Position numbers and translations under genes: made by a program. Shown here in pieces: positions 28,501 to 37,500 of a DNA stretch of 64,000 bases. Numbering within the stretch: the first letter of the stretch is position 1; every line of letters begins with the position of its first letter. The notes below the pieces were generated by a model. The model worked only from the letters and a program-made list of their open reading frames with translations, was not told the origin of the DNA and did not search any database. The DNA is from Hofstenia miamia (taxonomy: Eukaryota > Xenacoelomorpha > Acoela), in assembly GCA_004352715.1 (NCBI GenBank), contig SCFE01000118.1, positions 402,989 to 466,988 of the forward strand, given 5' to 3'.

Positions 28501-31500
28501 ATGCCATTCCTAACTCCTGAAAACTTGCAACGCATCCCACAATCAGTCGTATCGAATATTCTACATCACTGCAATACTTAGTTTCCTCATCTCATCACGT
28601 CTTTGCTCAATTCATTCTCGTCAAAGATCTAGTAATTTATTCAGGTGCAGTTTTTGGTATACTAAATTATTGTTATTATATTCATTAAAGGGCAGTTTGA
28701 TATAACCATAGATGAATTCCTCAAAAAATGCAAATTTAACTCCACGAAAATTACAAAAGTGTATTCAAATTATTATACAATCAAATTCTATTATTTACTA
28801 GGTAATCATTTAAAATCCTTTTTAAAATTTCGACTAATTATTTCTGGAGGCATTGAAATTAACCCAGGGTCAACAATTTCGGAAAATAGAATTAATGATA
28901 TACTAAACAAATTCAAAGCTAACTCTAAAATCATTTATATGAATGCTAGAAGTCTTAGTGCAAATCGCAATGAATTTATGCAAATGGTATATAAAATCGA
29001 AAATGACGCCGTATATATTTTTACTGAAACCTGGTTAAACGATTCGGATAGTCTGAAAACATTATATAATCCCAATTCTAGCTATTTCGATATTTATTTT
29101 AAAAATAGATCTGAACGGGGTGGCGGTTTAATGATACTAATTCCCAAATTTTTAAAATCAAAACGGAGAGAAGATTTAGAATTGAATTATGAAATATTCG
29201 AAACTATGTGGATTGAATTAGAATCTTTCTCAAATTCCTACAACAGCGAGCTCATAAACATTTGCTTTAATCCAAATAAAAATTTTATCTCTGAATTTTA
29301 TAATACAAAATTGAAGAAATTGAATTTGCCATTCTTGAGAATAAATTTGTTAATATCTTTAATTTAATTTTAATTCAAATTACTTAAATTCAATTGAATC
29401 CAAGCGAATTGATCATATTTGTGATATTTTCGGTTTTCAAACTATTAATAAGACCAATCCAACTCGATTTTCTAATTTAATTGACTATTTTTATCCGATA
29501 GTTGTAATAAATACAAAACATATATGTTTGAATCATTTAGTGATCACAATCTTTGCGTTTATGTTAGTAACCATAAGTTTGGAACAAAAACTAGGAAAGT
29601 TGTTTATTCTAGGGACTTTAACAATTTTAATGATAAAAAATTTATAGACCTCTTGAACACATGCTTTGGTCTAACCTACACTTTTAATGATGCCGATAGC
29701 ATGCTGAAATTTATCACGCGTGAAATCACCAAAGCCTTAAATCAAGTAGCACCGCTGCGGACCAAATTAATTAGCACTAAATTAAGACCAGTGATTAGCC
29801 AACCCCGTGATTCCGGCTTGATTAAAAAAACAGATAATTGAGAAAAATAAACTCTGTCAACTTGCGAAATCGGATCCCATCAATCTTAATTGGACCAATT
29901 ATGAGCATGCTAAGCAATTAATTAAAAACAGCTGCAAATCTAGGTACGAAACTTAAGTAGAGGATTATTTCAAACGCTTAAAAAAGCTAACCAACGATGG
30001 AATTTTCTTAATAAGAGCATTGGCAAAACTAAAGGGCTAAATATACACATTGAAGAAATAAAGCATGATAATACGACGTACAAAAATAAGAAGGATATCG
30101 CAAATATTTTGAAAATATATCTGATATACGAATAAGGGAACAGTTTCATTTCAACTTAATTTCTTATCATGATCTTAGAAATGTAATAAATAAACTAGAT
30201 ACTAATAAATCTTGTGGATCCAGCAACCTGCCGTATTGGATAATTAAAAAATATTTCTATATTTTTGGTGAATACCTACTTGTAGCATTTAACCAAAGTA
30301 TTATAAATAATGACTTTCCTGCCCTTTCAAGCAATCTGATATTTCACCGTTATACAAAAAAGGAGAACCACTAGATCCATTGAACTACCGATCAATTAGC
30401 ATAACACACCCTTTCTCAAAAATATTTATAAAATTTCTAACTGCACAAATGTACAAGTTTATTAATGACAATACAATTTTATCAAATAATCAATTTGGAT
30501 TTCGACCTAAATTCAGTACATCTGACGCAATTTTATCAATTAGAGAAAAGATTAAAATAAACTCGAATCAAAATTTGTTCACAGCGGTGGCTTTACTTGA
30601 TTTAAGTAAAGCATTTAACTCAATGAATTTCCATATTTTAAAACAAAAATTAAGGCGACAAGGTTTTAGTTTCAATGCAATGAATTTTATTATGACTTTC
30701 TTAAGCAATCGCAAACAACGACCATATTTTTTCAGAGTATACTACTACAAATCTTGGTGTGCCCCAAGAAACTGTATTAGGACCCATTCTATTTACATTA
30801 TATGTAAATGACATTTCAAAATCCTTGACAAATGGAACTATTTATCAATACGCAGATGCTACTTGTATTACAATGACTTAAAATTCGATAATTTCTTCTC
30901 CCACAAATTAAAAAAGATGACATGTGGAATAAAATATTTGTACCATTTGCGCCATGTAGGAAAATCATCGCATGTAGAACTAATTCATTCATTTGTCTTA
31001 AGTCAATTTAATTACTGTGCATTTCTTTTTCAAAATCTCACATCGCAAAAACGTTCATCATTAGCAAAAATTTAACTGGGCATTTAGAACACTTAATTAT
31101 ATTGAAAAACATGAATCCATAACGCAATTAAGATCATCATATAACATTTTGGCCCCGAATTACTTTATTCAGTATCAATCTTTATGTATGATTCACAAAT
31201 TTATTCATGAATTAAGTTCATTAAGTTTTCTTAATAATTACATCAAAATCAATAAAAGAAATAAAACACTTTTTAGCATCAATAATCGTCAAGATTCATT
31301 TTCTTTTAAATGTTCAATCTTATGGAATGATTTAAGTATTGATATAAAATGTGAGAAAAATTATAATCATTTCAAGAAAAAAATAAAACAATTTTCATTA
31401 AATAGGCAAACATTATAGGGCATAGATAATAAACTCAACGCATGGTCGAATTACTTTTAAAACTGCCATTTAATTAATATTGCATATTAAATAGTTTTGT

Positions 31501-34500
31501 AAATATTTTTGTCATGTGTTAGTTTAGAGTTTTTATATACATTTAAGCAATAATTTGCTTTGACTTTAATTTCAATTGCAAACTTTTTCCACATATGGAA
31601 CTTTTGCATACTTTTGTTTGAGCATTGCAGTTTCTTGCCGATGATAATTCTGAATTATATATTCACTAATTTTTCGTGAAAATTCCAGCTTTTTTAATTA
31701 AACATTTTGAACAATGGAAGGTTGAAGTTTTAATACATTTGCAATTGCTAAGTTGTTTTCCGGTCTTTACCGGCTTTAATTGAACTTAGAGCATGGTATT
31801 GAACAACTACTTGATGCTCATGTATTGTACTTGAGTATATTGGCAACTGGTACTTAAAAATACATACTTAGCCTTGCTCAGAAATATTTACAAGTTCTTG
31901 TAATAGAGTTTTAGATAGTTCATTCCTCAACTGTGATCAAATTATAGACAGAAATTTTAGCAGCATTACGCAACTTCTGGTTTTACCAGTTACATCAGCG
32001 GTAGTTGAAAGATGTATTAGTAAAGCAGGACTAATCCTAAACCCACTTAGAAATAAACTAAATCCAAATCCGCAGACAACTGAAAAACCTTTGTTTGTGT
32101 ATAATAACCAAAATGATTGATTTATAGGTGTTGCTGATGTTATGAAACTACTTAAAAGACTAGTTTTTTCTGAATACTTGATAATATGCACTTGGAAAAA
32201 TTTATTCAAGAACTTTACTCTACTTTATAATTGGTAAATGCAATACTTGTGATGAATACCCTGATTTAGAGACATGTATTTTCTATTAGTTTTATATTCA
32301 GCCTTCGTCTGTGTTTAAACATTTAAAATTTAAAATGCAATGGTGTTGCATATTTTAGGGGAAAATATTCTAAGGCAATGCGTGTGAATGTAAGCGCTTT
32401 AGAAATCGCAACTGAGTTACAATTTTTCGAAATATATTTGTAGAAAATATTTTTTGTATTTCTGGAATATTTTTTGTGTATTTCCGGGTTAGTTTAGTAA
32501 ATTATCTACTAATATATGTTGAAGTTTTCTGTACGCCCCCATTTCTCAACATGAGGAAATTTCTAAGTATTCCACTGTCTCGGATTTCACCCTTAGTGTT
32601 AAGCGTAAATTAAATTTGTTCGTGTGCGTAGCAGCTGCGTTTTATTATTCTAATATAGGACACAACTAAGAATATCTAGTATTTACAATTCTTAATTTTA
32701 TTTATAACTTTTTGTACTGATTGTATTTTAGGATGAAACAGATTCAAATGTTGAAGTCAGAGAGTTGCAGAAACATTTCTCCAAAATAACTACCAAAATT
32801 AAAAAATCTGAAGAAGAATTCGAGAAGTATTCCCTCAAGCGTGATGAAACAATTGATGTAAAAATTTAATTTACCCGGGAATAAAGTCATTCCACAATTA
32901 TTTATTTCTAAACGTTGATTTACAACATATCAATGTTTAGCATACCGTCTTTAGAACTTGCAGTCGATGTAATTTTGCTTGTATCGTTTTTGAATGAATC
33001 ATTTAAATTTCACTCTCCATGTTTGCTCATCTCTTTTAGCCAATTTCGCATTTTTACCAAACAAGAACTTAAATATATTCTAAGCACTACAAAATATCTA
33101 TCAAATTAAATGAATTGAATGCACCTGCAAATATATTTAGAGCGGTACAGTCAATAAAAGACAGGGTGCTGAGTTCCTTGTAAAAGTACTTAATTGACTG
33201 ATTCTGTTTCGGGGTATTTGTCTTGATATCTGTTTAGTAGAAATTCCCACTTAGAAGTTAAAATTTGCATTCTCTTGAAATAAAATTAGATATTTTCTAC
33301 TTGTTTTTAACGTGTTCTTATTTTGCTTTTTTAATAGCATAATTTTTTTGTTAATTTTTATTAATAAGTTTCATTCAAAAGTTAGTGTCGGGTTTCAAAG
33401 TATGATGTCCATTTCGCATTTAAGTTTAATTTCTGCCTTAAGAACCCTTATTCAAACCTTATCTGTGTTTCCTTTTTTTCCATTTCTGAAACAATTTCTT
33501 ATTCCTTCACACTTACAATATCATCATATTAATTTTAATGCATTCGATGTGACCATAATGTCCCTTTTTGACTAAAATTTTTTAGAAAATAAATTTCATG
33601 TCAAAGCAGCAGACGAATTTGAAAATACTAATCAGTTGGCTTGAGAAAGCAAATGCAATGTTTCCAAGGTAATTTTGCTTACTTTGGTTAAGGTTTTTTT
33701 ATAGTTTATCAGTACTAATTTGAAATGTTTTAAAGTCGTTTGAAATATAAATAATGATTATGATTTAGTGAAAATAATGCAATCTCTGAACACAAAAGTG
33801 TTCTGAAGAAGTTGGATGCATTTAAGAATGACTGTGTGCAAGAAGTGCAGAGGTATGATCAAAAGATTGAAGAATCCAGAGCTGATGTTGATGCTAACAA
33901 GGGCCGCCAGAATGAATATAAGAAGTATTGTTTTTCATTTTTAAGGGAATCAGGGCTGAGACGAAGTTAACAATTTCTTTAACGCGTTAAATATTTTCAC
34001 ATTAACGCGTTACCATTCGTTAATTTCCATGTAATTGTAAATTCAAGAAAACAGTTGGATATTATTGCAAGAATCAGTTAATTGTAACATTTATTTTTAT
34101 GTTAATTTTTCATAAATCATGTCTTTGCGTTTACCTAATAAGAGAAACAGTATTTTTTACCATGCTCACTAATAAATATAAAATAAATATATTATCTGCT
34201 TTAAAATGTCAATACTAACACAGTTTCCAAATCAATACAAGAACAAATTTCTCCCAATGTTGATATTGAGCTTATTAGTGGTGAATTCACAGTGGGGATC
34301 CCGGAATGGATCCCCCTCTCATCAAGTGTTTTTTGCGAAAACTGGGAATGTCCATAGTTTTTTTAGAATGTATGTAAGAATAAATTGATTCGTTTATGTT
34401 TTATTTACACTAAACCATTGTTCTTCAAACGCAAGTTTTCATAGTATGTATTTTTAAAAACAGTTAGCATCTGATAATTCAATGTTATGACATGGGTTGA

Positions 34501-37500
34501 TTCTGAAGCATGTTAGGCTCCTGCTATGGCTCTGATATATAAAAATAATAAAATTTAAATTTTTTGGTATGAATAAGTGTTAATCAAGTTTTTGTATTGC
34601 ATATTCAAGTTTCTGAAATTATAGCCCAAATTGCGAAGCAATACCACCTAATTCAAAGTCGTACTGTAATTCCAATTTCAAAGAAAACTTTTTAAGTTTA
34701 CTTATAAGGGTTTGAGAATTTCTCATATGACTATCATACGTTCTATAAAAAATGGATTCAGTTGAAGAATTACTGATCTACATAGATAGACTCGATATTT
34801 CAATGCTAATAACAATTTCGGGCATGTAGATACATATAACATTTATGTAATGTGGTTATCGATAAAGAATTTTCTATACTATAAGGATACATTCCCACCA
34901 GAAATTCCTAGATACGCCACTGGAGATCATAGCACTCAATTGTCCCTTAGGAGCAAAGCGCCAAACTAAATCAATACTTGAATTTTAACTTATAAGAACT
35001 ATTTTAAATCACGCGGTAATTTCCATTAACACGTTAACGAGTTAACTTCTCTCATCCCTGAAGGGAATTATTATAAAAAAAGCATTTTGATGAACTAGTT
35101 TATATATATATATATACATATATATACATATATATAAAACCACAGCAAACGTAAAAGATATATTAGGTTCATATTTAATTTTAATGTCAAAGCGGTTACA
35201 AATATACTGATATGTGAATTCTGCTTTTTGTTCCCAAGACCTTGGAATTTTAGGAAACATTAAGTATTTGTTTAACGTAAAAGTTGAAATGAACATAGAA
35301 AGTCATATTAACTTGATGTTTACTCTTGTACGAGTATTTGTCTTTGAATTACATTAATGTGCGACATAATGTAAATTACTGTTCATTGTTTATGAAAACT
35401 AACGATTGTAATTTATTATAGGCTTTTAAAAGCGCGGACCAGTGTTCATGAGTTTGAAAAGATAATGGATGATTTGAAGGACCAGCCTTGTGAGGACAAA
35501 GACTTCGTTGACAGTCCTGATCAAATCGATGTTAAGTACATGGAATTAAACAAGTCAAAGCATCTATGGTATTATCCTACCATCACTCGTCAAGAGGGCG
35601 AGAGAATGATGAAAAGTATCAGTGACATCATTGATGGAACTTTCCTCATTCGTCAATCAGCTGAGAAAGACATTTTTGCTGTTACTTTTTGGTAAATTTT
35701 TTCCATATGTTCTAATTCAAATAATTAGGAATAAAATTTTTTTTTCAAATTACTGAAATGAAGTGCATTTGTAGTGAACAAATTTTCTAGGTATCACCTC
35801 TTAACAAAGGTTGTCTACTTTTTGATTTATAATTCTTTTCAATGATTATGCCAATCTAGCTTATGAATGTCATATTCATGCTTATCTAAATTACTGTCCC
35901 CTCAAATCTGCTCCTCAAAGAATGAAAAAGCGTTTATTGTAAACCGCATAATCATACATCGGAGGATGATAACACTTGGTAGTCTATAAGGCAGGAAACA
36001 ACTAATTTTACAACCAAGCATTATGTCATTTTGTTCAAAATGAATGAATTGATATGAAGAATTAATAATTTGTCACCGAATTGTTTCAGAATTATTCAAA
36101 TGTGGCTTCTAGAGTTGAAAACAGCGCACGCGTAGTCAACTCTAAAGGGAGTGCCACACGTAAACCTTTTAAATACGTAAAATTAAAAAATAGAAACTGT
36201 TCTAATTTAAAATGACCATTTGCCTTACCAAATCGCATCCTCATAAATCAATTTACTACCATTCTAGAAGATAATCAGAATTTTGATGTTAAATGTGATT
36301 GTTGATGGCACAATTCGGCTTAACTTTCATTAAAAATATAAAATGTAATTACGAAACGAGTCGTTAAAATGGAAGCAAGCTAACAGCTTCTTGTATGTAT
36401 TGTGTGTATTTGTAGGTATGTTTTTTATTTTATAATGCTATTCATATATTTCAAAACTTCGTCTAATCACTGGAGACTGCCGTTTACGGATTATGTAACA
36501 CAACTTGCAAATTGGGTTAACTATTAATATAAAGTATAAAATAACTACAAAATTTATGATGCAATCAGCAATAGTTATGGCGATTGTGTAAAAATCATAT
36601 AAACATTATTTTTAAATACAAACAAACATTAACAAAAATAATAACGTTGCTGTTAACGGAATTTAGCAATTTTACTAATTGAAACTTTTTTCTTTAATAA
36701 AACTGTTATTTTCATTGAAATGTTTATTTATATAAAATGTCGACGCATAAACTTTAGCTCAGCCAAAAGCTTTAGTAGAATTTTGCGAAAATTATATGCC
36801 AGATTGACAAAGTACAGAAGTTAATCTCTGAGATATTTTTACTTCGAACAATGTAGTAAAAATGAAGTTGCTGAAGTCTCAGTGCACTCTTGTAAAAATT
36901 ATCCCCAAGTTTCGCAACGTAAATTACTCCCATATGTTCATTAGCACTAAGAGATTCAGAACACACATAATGAGATTATTATCCATGACAGATACTTCTA
37001 ATGGACTTGAAAATATTTTCGTTGCCAAAAAAATCTTAATCAGGATTGGCCAGATGTCGAACAACAACAGGATTTGGAGTTTTAATAAGTTAATGATAAA
37101 GCATATAAGCACGATTGACGTTATTGCCATCCATAATAACTCATCGCGTATCCTCTGTTTTAATGTCACTAACGACTCTACTAATGTATAAGAATAGTAG
37201 TTCTGATATAAAATTTTGCTAATAGGCAAGGTATTGTCTAATGCAAAAAGACCTACTGTGGGGCACACGTTTTATTATGTATTAGTGTTTTAATAGTACA
37301 TCAAATATAATATGTGCCTTTAGGTTCTGTGGAGAAGTCAATCATTGTAAAATTTTCAGAGCTACAGATGGTGGTCTAGGATTTGCAGAACCTTATCTGT
37401 GCCATCAGTCACTGGAAGATTTTGTTCTTCATTATACTAAACACACTTTGGCCATTCACAATCCAAAATTAACGACCACCTTTACAATGCCTCTTGGGAA

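Noticed and set aside
36772-37268. Overlapping ORFs on both strands in the last p85 intron
   Set aside because: AT-rich, no motif, opposite-strand shadows of each other.
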